Origin: Streptomyces varsoviensis
GTDB taxonomy: Bacteria > Actinomycetota > Actinomycetes > Streptomycetales > Streptomycetaceae
Assembly (NCBI RefSeq): GCF_000718635.1
Contig: NZ_JOBF01000023.1
Location: 46,616 to 110,615 of the forward strand
DNA length: 64,000 nucleotides
Reading direction: 5' to 3'
Notes under the pieces: model-generated
What the model was told of the DNA's origin: nothing
The model's input: only the letters and a program-made list of their open reading frames with translations
Databases searched by the model: none
Position numbers and translations under genes: made by a program
Shown: one piece after another, positions 1 through 7,634 of the stretch
Numbering within the stretch: the stretch's first letter is position 1
How the letters are laid out: each line of letters begins with the position of its first letter

Positions 1-1735
1 CGATGACCCGTCCGCCGGGCCCGGTCCGGGCCAGCAGGATCTGGAAGACGGGGGTGTGGCGCCGCTCGGTGAGCCCGAGGGCCGCCCGGACCCCGTCGGC
101 GTGGTACGCGTTGACGATCCGCCCGGACAGCCCCTGCGCCGCCGCCGCGACGCACACCCGGTGAGCGAGCAGCCCGCCCTCCTGGTTCAGCACCCGGTAG
201 CCGCGGTCCCCGAAGGTGTCGAACGCCCAGTCGCGATCGCCCACGAGGTGCACGACGGCGTTCATGTCCCGGAAGACGGGGCCGGGGATGGTGACGCGCT
301 CGATGGCGGTGAGGGCATCGGGGGCGGCGAGTGACGACCCGTCCGTGCCGGTACCTGTGCGTGTTCCCGTACGAGCGTCCGGGACCGTACGGGCACCAGC
401 GGCCGTACGGGCACCAGCGGCCGTACGGGCGCCCGTGACCGTACGGGCGGTGCCGTCCGTACGAGGGCCGCCGACCGTACGGGCGACCGGGATCAGGGCG
501 CCCGTGGCCGGGTCGAGGCGGTAGGCGCCCGGTGGGATGCCGACGAGGTCGCCGACGGTCAGGTAGATCTCCAGCGGGGCGGGCGTGCCGGGCGGGACGG
601 TGTCGGTGGCGACATCGGCGCGGACGCGGGCGAGCCGGGTCCACAGGTCGACGCCGTCGACCCATGAGGCGACCGGCCGGAAGATGCCGGGGCCGGAGTC
701 GCGGGACCGCAGCACGCCCGCCAGGTTCGGCTCGGGGACGTCGGCCTCGGGCAGCGGCAGGGGCTCGGTGCCGGACCCGTCGGGCCCGTCGGGCCCGACG
801 GGCGTAAAGGGCACGGCCGTGGTGAAGGACGCCGTGTCCGTGCGCCGGGAGGCGCGGTTGACCTCGGTCAGCGTGGGACAGGCCCGCGCGACCGTCAGCC
901 CCCCGCGCACCACGGCCGGTGCGATGGGGTCGATGGCGGCGGCCAGTGCCGCGGCCGTCTCGGCGGTCGGCCCGCCCCGGACGCCCCGGACACCCGGAAC
1001 GGGCCGGGCGTCCGATCCGGCGGTGTGGAGGGGCAGGACCAGCAGCGACGACTCCTCGTCGCCGTCGAGCCCGAGCAGCTTGTCCACCGGCGCGTCGAGG
1101 AACTGGTGGTGCACCCGCGTCCGTAGCCCCATGGCCCGCGCGACCAGATCGAGGTTGCCGGCGAGCAGCCCGGCCTCTTGGGTGCACAGGCGGTAGGCGT
1201 ACTCGCGGTAGATGTACGCGACCTTGTTGAACAGCGCGGACGCGACGAACACGGCCTCGGGCAACGCCCCGTCGGCCTCGCCCCCGGCCTCGGCGCCCGC
1301 CGCCCTGGTCAGCAGCCGCCGGTGGTCGCCGTCCCGCAGCCGTACGAGCGCGTGGTGCGGGGCGTCGTAGTGATAGGTCCCGTCGGCGAGGCACACGTAG
1401 AGCTGAATGCCGAACAGACAGCGTGCGGACGCGACCATCCGGTGGTAGGGCCACGTCCCATTGGTGTCGAACTCCTGCCGGGAGATGCCGTAGCCGTACC
1501 GCAGCAGCGTGGAGAGCGCCCGCTCGTCGAACGCGTCGACCTCGGTGAGTTCCGCGGGCGTCCTGGTCGTCAGGGGGCGGCGCGGCAGGCCGCGGTAGAG
1601 CTTGAACTTCAGCGGTTCGTCCGGGTTCCCGTACTCCGACCGCCGGTCCTCCATCGCCTCGGCGAGGTCTTCGAGGGTGACCCGCCAGAACTCCCGGCCG
1701 ACGCCGCGCTCGGTCACGGATTCGCGTTCGGTCAT
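1..1735 (-). CDS. SagB-type azoline dehydrogenase, tandem nitroreductase domains (partial, runs off left edge)
   Basis: FMN-dependent SagB-family oxidase expected to convert thiazolines made by the neighbouring YcaO into thiazoles. The ATG at 1735 overlaps the YcaO stop codon (ATGA), so the two genes are translationally coupled. The first half has the family pattern with YIYREYAYRLCTQEAGLLAG, a nitroreductase-fold helix. After LEIYLTVGDLVGIPPG a second nitroreductase-like domain begins and later shows RDMNAVVHLVGDRDWAFD and YRVLNQEGGLLAHR. The frame is still open at base 1, so the C-terminus is missing. The inter-domain linker (about 343-495) is an expanded repeat encoding ART/AAGART-like units. 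In thiopeptide clusters the equivalent protein (TbtE type) has this role; assignment rests on motifs and context. Confidence 0.88.
   Translation of the reverse strand, partial: MTERESVTERGVGREFWRVTLEDLAEAMEDRRSEYGNPDEPLKFKLYRGLPRRPLTTRTPAELTEVDAFDERALSTLLRYGYGISRQEFDTNGTWPYHRMVASARCLFGIQLYVCLADGTYHYDAPHHALVRLRDGDHRRLLTRAAGAEAGGEADGALPEAVFVASALFNKVAYIYREYAYRLCTQEAGLLAGNLDLVARAMGLRTRVHHQFLDAPVDKLLGLDGDEESSLLVLPLHTAGSDARPVPGVRGVRGGPTAETAAALAAAIDPIAPAVVRGGLTVARACPTLTEVNRASRRTDTASFTTAVPFTPVGPDGPDGSGTEPLPLPEADVPEPNLAGVLRSRDSGPGIFRPVASWVDGVDLWTRLARVRADVATDTVPPGTPAPLEIYLTVGDLVGIPPGAYRLDPATGALIPVARTVGGPRTDGTARTVTGARTAAGARTAAGARTVPDARTGTRTGTGTDGSSLAAPDALTAIERVTIPGPVFRDMNAVVHLVGDRDWAFDTFGDRGYRVLNQEGGLLAHRVCVAAAAQGLSGRIVNAYHADGVRAALGLTERRHTPVFQILLARTGPGGRVI
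343..495. repeat. CGTACGGGC-type minisatellite inside the SagB-like gene
   Basis: CCGTACGGGC recurs at irregular 12-24 bp intervals. Two adjacent copies of the CCGTACGGGCACCAGCGG unit are identical. On the minus strand it encodes a Thr/Ala/Arg/Gly-rich low-complexity linker between the conserved GALIPVA and LAAPDALTAIE segments, so the frame is preserved. The same core appears at four other places in this window. Confidence 0.8.
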
Positions 1736-3537
1736 GGGAACGGGTGCGGATGCGGGTTGCGCACCAGCGGCAGCCGGGGCAGCCCCGTCACCCGTCGTGC
1801 CAGGTGCCCGAAGGTCATCGGCACCGACCCCGGTGCTATCACCTTGACGCATGTGAAGCCTCCCGAGGCCTGTTCCGTGGAGGTGGTGTCGACGGCGACG
1901 ACGTCCATGCCGGCCGCGGCGAACCGCCGCACGGCCTCGTCCAGATCCGCGCCGATATCGGTGGTGCCGGGCCACTGCCAGCGGTCGAGCCCTTGCTGCC
2001 AGGTCGACTCCGGCGGGGCGTCGAGCAGGAAGGAGTACCGGTCGAAGGTGGCCGGGTTCGCCGCGCACAGCAGGTGGTCGGCCATCGAGCGGACCTCGTC
2101 CGGGTGGTCGGCCAGGTGCTGGGCGCGGTCGCGCCAGTCCGGATCGAGCGCGAGGAGGGTCACGTACTCGACGGTCTGGCTGAGTTCGTGCAGGGCGGCC
2201 AGGATCGCCTCGGCCGGGGCCAGCCCGCTGCCGCCGGTGGAGACGGCCCTGGGCCGCCCGCTGCCGGTGACATCCTCGGCGAACGTCCAGAAGGACGGAA
2301 TCCCGTGGTCCCGCGTGGTGTCGAAGACGCGCACCCGGTAGCCCTGCCGCTCGATGCGCTCGGCGACCAGCGGAATCCGGCGGTCGGGCACGCCGGCCGG
2401 GGCGATCTCGGGCAGCGGGGTCCGCCCGTACCAGGCCGTCAGGAACGCGTCGCGTTCGGCGACTTCGAGGACGCCGTGCAGCACCGCCTCCTCGTAACAG
2501 CCGCCCAGCGCGCAGCCGCTGGAGATCTCGCACGCGAACGCGGGCTCACGGCACGGCTCTTCGCCGTCGTCATGGTGGCCACTGGGATCGCCGCCGCCGG
2601 GATCGCCGCCGCCGGGATCGCCGCCGGGCCTCGGCAGCCGGTAGTAGACGAAGTCCTCCGGTACGAGCACGGGCCGGGCCTGCCCGAACGACCAGCCCCA
2701 CACCCAGTTCGCCACCGCGTCCTCGGTGAACTCCCGGTACGGGAAGCCGGGGGCGCGGTACCGGTCGGGCGGGTACAGCCCGAGCGAGCGCGGGTCGACC
2801 GCGTCCCCGGCCACCTGCGCGTAACCGGCCCTGACGCTCGTACGCCTGCTCGTCGCGTACGCCGCGAGCCGTTCCAGCGACTCCGCCACCGCGACCGCCC
2901 GAGCCGACGCGAAGTCGCGCGTACGCCCGTAACCGGCGGCCTCCACGGCGACGCCCGGCACCGCCATGACGGCCTCGGTGAACGGGAACGCGTGCTGGGT
3001 GTAGGAGGTGACCGAGGGAATCAGCCCGCTCTGCGCGTCCACATAGGCCGCGTCCAGCGCCTCCGGCTCCAGCCGCCGTACCCGGCTCGCCCGCGGCGAC
3101 AGCTTCGTCCGCGCCACCCGGGCGATCCGCGCGCCCTCCGCGGTGTCGACGGGTAGCGCGGAACACTCGGGGCAGCGCGGATCGGGCAGGAACCTGTGCC
3201 GCGAGAGCGCCAGCGTGCCGCTGTCCACGATCCAGAAGCGGTGAGCTTCGGGGGGTGAGGGCGGGGGCGTGCCCTCCGAGTCGGCCGAGGGGCCGTAGGA
3301 CGCCGTGGTCTCCGCCCCCGCCGCCACTGTCAGCTCGGCGACGGTGTCGGCCAGGAAGGTCGGGAGCTCCCGGCTCCGTGGCCCGGCGACCGTCGCGGCG
3401 GCCAGCTCGGCGGTGCGTTCGGCCGAGGCGGCGGCAGCGGCGGCGCGGCGGGTGCGCAGGCAGCGCGGGCAGCCCGGCGGCCAGGGGCCGACGACGACGC
3501 GCCGCGGTTCGAGCAGTACCTGGGGCCGATCAGCCAT
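1732..3537 (-). CDS. YcaO-domain azoline-forming cyclodehydratase
   Basis: ATP-dependent cyclodehydratase that would turn Cys (and possibly Ser/Thr) of the precursor into azolines. The 601-aa protein has an N-terminal region with two CxxC pairs (GCPRC near residue 22 and RCPEC near residue 122), which could form a structural zinc site. The YcaO fold covers roughly residues 160-600, with ATP-binding-type segments such as SAVAVAESLERLAAY-like and CYEEAVLHGVLEVAERDA. It ends in NPHPHPFP, matching the C-terminal PxPxP typical of azoline-forming YcaOs. It overlaps the upstream Ocin-ThiF gene by 8 nt and the downstream dehydrogenase by 4 nt, so all three are probably made in fixed ratio. A Gly/Asp/Pro repeat near residues 310-325 looks like a disordered insertion. 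Confidence 0.93.
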   Translation of the reverse strand: MADRPQVLLEPRRVVVGPWPPGCPRCLRTRRAAAAAASAERTAELAAATVAGPRSRELPTFLADTVAELTVAAGAETTASYGPSADSEGTPPPSPPEAHRFWIVDSGTLALSRHRFLPDPRCPECSALPVDTAEGARIARVARTKLSPRASRVRRLEPEALDAAYVDAQSGLIPSVTSYTQHAFPFTEAVMAVPGVAVEAAGYGRTRDFASARAVAVAESLERLAAYATSRRTSVRAGYAQVAGDAVDPRSLGLYPPDRYRAPGFPYREFTEDAVANWVWGWSFGQARPVLVPEDFVYYRLPRPGGDPGGGDPGGGDPSGHHDDGEEPCREPAFACEISSGCALGGCYEEAVLHGVLEVAERDAFLTAWYGRTPLPEIAPAGVPDRRIPLVAERIERQGYRVRVFDTTRDHGIPSFWTFAEDVTGSGRPRAVSTGGSGLAPAEAILAALHELSQTVEYVTLLALDPDWRDRAQHLADHPDEVRSMADHLLCAANPATFDRYSFLLDAPPESTWQQGLDRWQWPGTTDIGADLDEAVRRFAAAGMDVVAVDTTSTEQASGGFTCVKVIAPGSVPMTFGHLARRVTGLPRLPLVRNPHPHPFP

Positions 3538-6007
3538 GGACGACCACGGCTCGCGCCACGAACGGACACATCCGGGCGACGAGCGGATCGTGGTCGAGCG
3601 GCACCGCGACCACGCGTCCGCCGTCGCGCGTCAGGCCCGCCACCGCCGCTTCGAGCGTCACGGAGTCCGGGCGCCGCCCGCCGTTCTTCCCGCGTAGACG
3701 CGCGGGAAGAATGGGCACGGGCGGCGGCGCGTACCCGGGCTGGTCGGCGGCGCGGGACTGGTAGGCGAGGAGTACGCGCTCCAGCCCCTCCTCCAGCGCG
3801 GCGTCGACGTCCAGGTCGCTCACGTAGCCGACGGTGGCCTCCGGAGTGGAGAACGCGAACGTCGGCAGCCCGAGCAGCGCGGTCAGGTCGTGGACCTCGA
3901 CGGGCTGGTCCACGATCTCCAGCAGCTTCACATAGCGCGCGGCGCGCGGCGTCAGCTCCGCGTCGGCCAGGTCCAGCCGGGGGAAGGGGACGGTCGCGGC
4001 CGAAAGCGCCGTGACAACGGTGTCATTCGCTGCCGCGACCACCGCGGCGCGTACGGCTTCGGGCCAGTCGCCACCGGAGGCCGCGGTCCGGGCGGGGGAG
4101 ACTTCCCGCCGGGGGGCGTCCGTGGGGGAGGGGCCGGAGGGGGTGACCTCGGCGGGGGAGGCCCCGGCGGCGGTGACCTCCGTGGGGTGGCCCTCCGTGG
4201 GGTGGCCCTCCGTGGGGTGGCCCTCCGTGGGGTGGCCCTCCGTGGGGTGGCCCTCGGTGGGGAAGTCCTCTGCCGGGGAGTCCTCTGCCGGGAAGACCTC
4301 CGCGGCGGGGACGGCGACCGGTTCGCCGGTGAGTACGTCCACCCCGTACAGCCGCTCGCCCTTGCGGGGGTCGCGCATGACCGCCGCGTACCGCTCGAAC
4401 GCGCGCCGGACGGCGCGCCGACGGGACTCGACCACGTTCTCGCCGCAGCCGAACACCGGGAACGGGCCGCCGGCCAGGCCGATGGGGTCGGAGACCACGA
4501 CCTCGCTGACAAACAGCGGCAGTTGCTCGTAGTCGCGCTCGGTGATCTCGGCGAACACGCCGGTCCGCGCGTCGACGCAGTCCACCGCGCGCCGGGCCAG
4601 CTCCTCGTCGTCGACGCGCGCGGCGGCCGGCAGCGCGGCCAGCCGCGCCGGGTCGTCGGGGACGACGGGTCGGGCGAGGGGGTGCGGCAGGAAGGCGTGG
4701 TTCGCGGTCTCCAGCGTCTCCAGATCGAACCGGACTACGTGACCGGGCTCGACGACGCCCCGACCCTGGGCGTTCTGGGGCTGGGCGTCCCGGTCACCGC
4801 CGCTCCCGTCGATCCCCGTCAGGTGCCGGAACGCCGCGAAGCACAGTTGGTTGGCGACCAGCGCGACTGTGGGGCCGCGCAGGAACTCGCTCACCGCGGC
4901 CTCCGGGCGGTCGCCGAGATCCGCGCCGCCGAGATCGGTGCCGACAAGGCCCCTGCTGACGAGGTCCGTGCCGCCGAGATCGGTGCCGACAAGGCCCCTG
5001 CTGACGAGGTCCGTGCCGCCGAGATCGGTGCCGACGAGGTCCATGCCGACGAGGTCCGGTGCGAGCGCGCCCAGTCTCCGCCAGGCCGATTCCCACCCGG
5101 TGGCGTCACCGTCCGCGCCGGTCACCGGGCCGATCCACGCCTCGTCGCGCACCACGACGGCCTGCGCGGACGCGGCCCCCGCGGCGGCCGCGGCGCGGGC
5201 CAGCCGCCGGGCGCGTCCGAGCATGGGCCGGTCCGCCACGTGCAACACCATGGCGGCGCCGGCCGCGAGCTGATCGAGATCTCCGCTGCCAACGCCTGCG
5301 GTGTCGGCACCCGGCAGGTAATCGACGTGGGCGGCGTAGCCAGCGTGGGCAGCGTGGTCAACGTATTCAATCTGCTGTTCCGGGTCCCGTTCCCGTGCCG
5401 CGGCGAGGTGTTCGGCGACGCGCTCGCGGTCGAACGGCGACTCGGGGAATGGTACGAGCGTCAAGGACCGTACGCCGGAACGGAGTTCGGAGTTGGCGAG
5501 GGCCTGCAACAGCGGGCCCGAGCCGGCCAGTACGATCCTCGCCCCGCGGTATTCCTCGAAGCGGAGTTCCGGTGACTCGACGAAATACTCGATGAAGGCG
5601 ATATTGGCCGCGTAGTTCTTCGCCACGTCGGCCGGCAGCGTGTGCGGGCGGTCTTCGAGTACGTTCTTGACGTACCCCTTGCCGAGCAGCAGCATCGTCA
5701 GCTTGGCGAGGCCCGTACGGCTGGACTCGGGCACGGAGGCGCACAGTTCGCCGAGCGTCCTGGTGCCGTCCAGCATCGGGGCGATCCGCTGGATCCACTC
5801 ATAGGTCGACGCGCCCTTGAGTATCGACCCGCCCAGGTTGCTGCGGATGTAAGCGCCTTCCGGTACGCGCATGACGTAGACGTCGCCACGCAGTCGCGGC
5901 CGTATTCGCTCGGCATTGGCTTCCATGAACACCGCTTCTTCACGCATTCTCGATGTCTGGTCAGGAGGGAGACCGAGAGCCACCCGGTCCCCGTTCACAA
6001 CGCGCAC
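3530..6007 (-). CDS. Ocin-ThiF-like (E1-like) leader-peptide-binding partner protein
   Basis: The protein resembles the 'putative thiazole-containing bacteriocin maturation protein' / Ocin-ThiF family, whose members bind the RiPP leader and deliver it to YcaO (TbtF role in thiomuracin). The N-terminus (RPRLRGDVYVMRVPEGAYIR, then a winged-helix-like RRE region) and the ThiF-like segment ARIVLAGSGPLLQALANS support this. At 825 aa it is longer than usual because of two repeat insertions: five TEGHP units and a run of GTDLGG/LVSRG units resembling pentapeptide repeats. Its 3' end overlaps YcaO by 8 nt. The start is uncertain: neither GTG 6007 nor ATG 5947 (MREEAVFMEAN) has a good ribosome-binding site. 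Confidence 0.85.
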   Translation of the reverse strand: MRVVNGDRVALGLPPDQTSRMREEAVFMEANAERIRPRLRGDVYVMRVPEGAYIRSNLGGSILKGASTYEWIQRIAPMLDGTRTLGELCASVPESSRTGLAKLTMLLLGKGYVKNVLEDRPHTLPADVAKNYAANIAFIEYFVESPELRFEEYRGARIVLAGSGPLLQALANSELRSGVRSLTLVPFPESPFDRERVAEHLAAARERDPEQQIEYVDHAAHAGYAAHVDYLPGADTAGVGSGDLDQLAAGAAMVLHVADRPMLGRARRLARAAAAAGAASAQAVVVRDEAWIGPVTGADGDATGWESAWRRLGALAPDLVGMDLVGTDLGGTDLVSRGLVGTDLGGTDLVSRGLVGTDLGGADLGDRPEAAVSEFLRGPTVALVANQLCFAAFRHLTGIDGSGGDRDAQPQNAQGRGVVEPGHVVRFDLETLETANHAFLPHPLARPVVPDDPARLAALPAAARVDDEELARRAVDCVDARTGVFAEITERDYEQLPLFVSEVVVSDPIGLAGGPFPVFGCGENVVESRRRAVRRAFERYAAVMRDPRKGERLYGVDVLTGEPVAVPAAEVFPAEDSPAEDFPTEGHPTEGHPTEGHPTEGHPTEGHPTEVTAAGASPAEVTPSGPSPTDAPRREVSPARTAASGGDWPEAVRAAVVAAANDTVVTALSAATVPFPRLDLADAELTPRAARYVKLLEIVDQPVEVHDLTALLGLPTFAFSTPEATVGYVSDLDVDAALEEGLERVLLAYQSRAADQPGYAPPPVPILPARLRGKNGGRRPDSVTLEAAVAGLTRDGGRVVAVPLDHDPLVARMCPFVARAVVVHG
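4181..4255. repeat. Five exact 15-bp tandem repeats in the Ocin-ThiF gene
   Basis: The unit CGTGGGGTGGCCCTC occurs five times without a mismatch and is followed by degenerate copies. It encodes TEGHP pentapeptides on the minus strand. Perfect identity suggests recent slippage expansion in a tolerated linker. Confidence 0.9.
4925..5055. repeat. 45-bp tandem repeat in the Ocin-ThiF gene
   Basis: Two identical 45-bp units (4925-4969 and 4970-5014) are followed by a partial third. They encode alternating GTDLG/GTDLV/SRGLV pentads on the minus strand, a pattern like the A(D/N)LXX pentapeptide repeat but too short to call a right-handed beta-helix. Confidence 0.85.
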
Positions 6008-6045
6008 CGGCTAGAGCACATGTGCCCGGAACATCAGCACCCGGA

Positions 6046-6213
6046 TCAGGTGCAGGAGCAGCACGGGCAGCAGCAGCAACAGCTACTCGCACCGCCGGAA
6101 GCGGACAGCTCGGTCAGGCCGTAGCCGGCCGTCACCGACTCGGGCACCACCTCGCCCAGATCCACCAACTCGAAGGCGCTGTCGTCCAGCACCAGGTCGT
6201 CGAATCCCTCCAT
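6046..6213 (-). CDS. Thiopeptide-type RiPP precursor peptide, polycysteine core
   Basis: A 55-aa peptide read from ATG 6213 behind a good ribosome-binding site (AGAGGTG, 7 nt upstream). The leader (residues 1-42) is acidic and contains FELVDLGEVV and ESVTAGYGLTEL. From memory this resembles the thiomuracin/GE2270 precursor leader, which has FELAD and ESLTAGHGMTE. The core is SSCCCCCPCCSCT (residues 43-55): eight Cys, three Ser and one Thr. Ser44 and Ser53 are in the 1/10 spacing used for the pyridine of nosiheptide/thiostrepton-type 26-membered rings; Ser43 would give 1/11. The gene lies 21 nt after the LLM flavoenzyme stop and 38 nt before the Ocin-ThiF start. Five consecutive Cys and an internal Pro are unlike the thiopeptide cores I can recall. 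Confidence 0.93.
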   Translation of the reverse strand: MEGFDDLVLDDSAFELVDLGEVVPESVTAGYGLTELSASGGASSCCCCCPCCSCT

Positions 6214-6234
6214 GTCTTTCACCTCTTCTCTTCT

Positions 6235-7299
6235 TCAGAGTGCTTTTACTTCGGGCAGCACCTTGTCGCAGAAGAGCTCCAGGGTCTGCCCAGCCTCGGC
6301 GAGCGGCATCGCGCCGAAATCGATCTGCCAAAGGATCTCGTCGACGCCGCCGATGTCGTCGTTGAAGGCTCGGATACGGTCGATGACGGTGGCCGGCGAA
6401 CCTGCGATCACCCCGCCCTCGGTGAAGAGCTTCCTGGGCTGCAGGCCGCGCAGCATCCAGCCGAACCCGGAGTAGCCGCGGTAGGCCGAGGACTCCCGGC
6501 GGTCCCAGGGGGTCACGGCCTCGGCCCATACGTCCAGGTAGCGGCGGAGGTAGGTCTCGGCGATCCGCTCGGCGCGCTCGTCGGTCTCCGCCACGACCAG
6601 CGGCAGGCTGGCCGCGACACGGGGCCGGAGTCCGGACGCGCCGTGCGCGGCCTCGAACGCGTTGCGGTAGAGGTCCAGATGGCCGCGGAACTCGTGCGGC
6701 GAGATCATCGGCGTGATCAGCAGCCCCAGCCCTTCCGTGCCCAGCCAGGTGAAGCTCTCCGGCGTGCGCACCGCGGCGCCCCAGACCGGCGGATGCGGGC
6801 GCTGGGTGGGCCGCGGCAGCCCGGTCACGTTGTCGTAGGAGAAGAACGGCGTCTGCTCGCTGACCTTTTCCTCGGTCCATATCCGTAGCACCGCGCGGAT
6901 GGTCTCGCGGAATCGGTCGACGCTCTCGTCCATATCCAGACCCAGCGCGTCGAACTCGTCCGGAAGATAGGCCCGTGCGAATCCCACATCGAGCCGGCCG
7001 CCGCTGATCGCGTCCACCTGTGCGGCTTCCGCCGCCAATTGAATCGGGTGGTGGAAGACCGGCAGAACGCACCCTGTCATCAGCCTGACCGAATGGGTGC
7101 GGGCGGCCACGGCGGACAGGAATCCGAAGGGGCTCGGGCAGTACCCGCCGTAGTGGTGGAGGTAGTGCTCGGTCATCTTCACCGAGTTCAGGCCGCCCTG
7201 TTCGCCCCGGACCGACAGCTCCAGCGCGTCGCTGAAGTAGGACTGCGGAGATTTCGTCTCCGGAGTGCAGTCAGGAAGAAAGGAAAGCCCGAAGCGCAC
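6235..7299 (-). CDS. LLM-class (luciferase-like) flavin-dependent oxidoreductase
   Basis: A bacterial-luciferase-fold F420/FMN-dependent oxidoreductase, probably a tailoring enzyme for the RiPP. The N-terminus VRFGLSFLPDC is the usual first beta-strand. Other family segments are VRLMTGCVLPVFHHPIQLA, ISGGRLDVGFARAYLPDEF and GTEGLGLLITPMIS. GTG 7299 is chosen because AGGGAG lies 8 nt upstream; the earlier in-frame GTG at 7308 sits directly on that Shine-Dalgarno sequence. The length of 354 aa is normal for the family. It is first in the operon and only 21 nt before the precursor gene, tying it to the pathway. Whether it hydroxylates, oxidises or cleaves the peptide cannot be read from the sequence. 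Confidence 0.88.
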   Translation of the reverse strand: MRFGLSFLPDCTPETKSPQSYFSDALELSVRGEQGGLNSVKMTEHYLHHYGGYCPSPFGFLSAVAARTHSVRLMTGCVLPVFHHPIQLAAEAAQVDAISGGRLDVGFARAYLPDEFDALGLDMDESVDRFRETIRAVLRIWTEEKVSEQTPFFSYDNVTGLPRPTQRPHPPVWGAAVRTPESFTWLGTEGLGLLITPMISPHEFRGHLDLYRNAFEAAHGASGLRPRVAASLPLVVAETDERAERIAETYLRRYLDVWAEAVTPWDRRESSAYRGYSGFGWMLRGLQPRKLFTEGGVIAGSPATVIDRIRAFNDDIGGVDEILWQIDFGAMPLAEAGQTLELFCDKVLPEVKAL

Positions 7300-7634
7300 C
7301 GATATCACTCCCTAGCAACCGGGTATTCACCAGACCGACATCTGATTTATGCCCTTACGGTTCGGGGCCCCTCGGTGCCACCGATTCGCGGCTGACGCTA
7401 CATCTGCCCCCCAAGGTCGTCAATATCCTTCGACGCCATGGTCTGAACCTGAAAATTTTTTAAGGTTCGCCCGGTATCCTCGGAGATACTTACGCTACAA
7501 AGCGTGCGTTATTGACAGCTCCGCCCAATACTGCAAGCGTGGCCGACCGGTGCATACTGCAAGCGTGTGCGTCCGATGTGTCTCGATGCTCGATGCGGTA
7601 ATCCTCCGCGCCGCCACTGAATAACAGTCGACGG
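7300..7634. promoter_or_regulatory. Divergent promoter region of the RiPP cluster with 14-bp direct repeats
   Basis: This 335-bp gap separates the minus-strand biosynthetic operon from the plus-strand radical SAM gene and is visibly AT-richer than the flanks. It has two exact copies of ATACTGCAAGCGTG (7528-7541 and 7554-7567) 26 bp apart, and a partial third (CAAAGCGTG) near 7499. A TTGACA lies at 7512-7517 with no clear -10 at the expected spacing. The repeats could bind a pathway regulator, but no regulator gene lies next to it in this window. Confidence 0.6.

Noticed and set aside
6046..6213. Heterocycloanthracin-type bacteriocin precursor as an alternative
   Set aside because: Those cores have regular Cys-x-x repeats and a different leader; the ESVTAGYG-type leader and Ser 1/10 spacing fit thiopeptides better, though a linear polyazole is not excluded.
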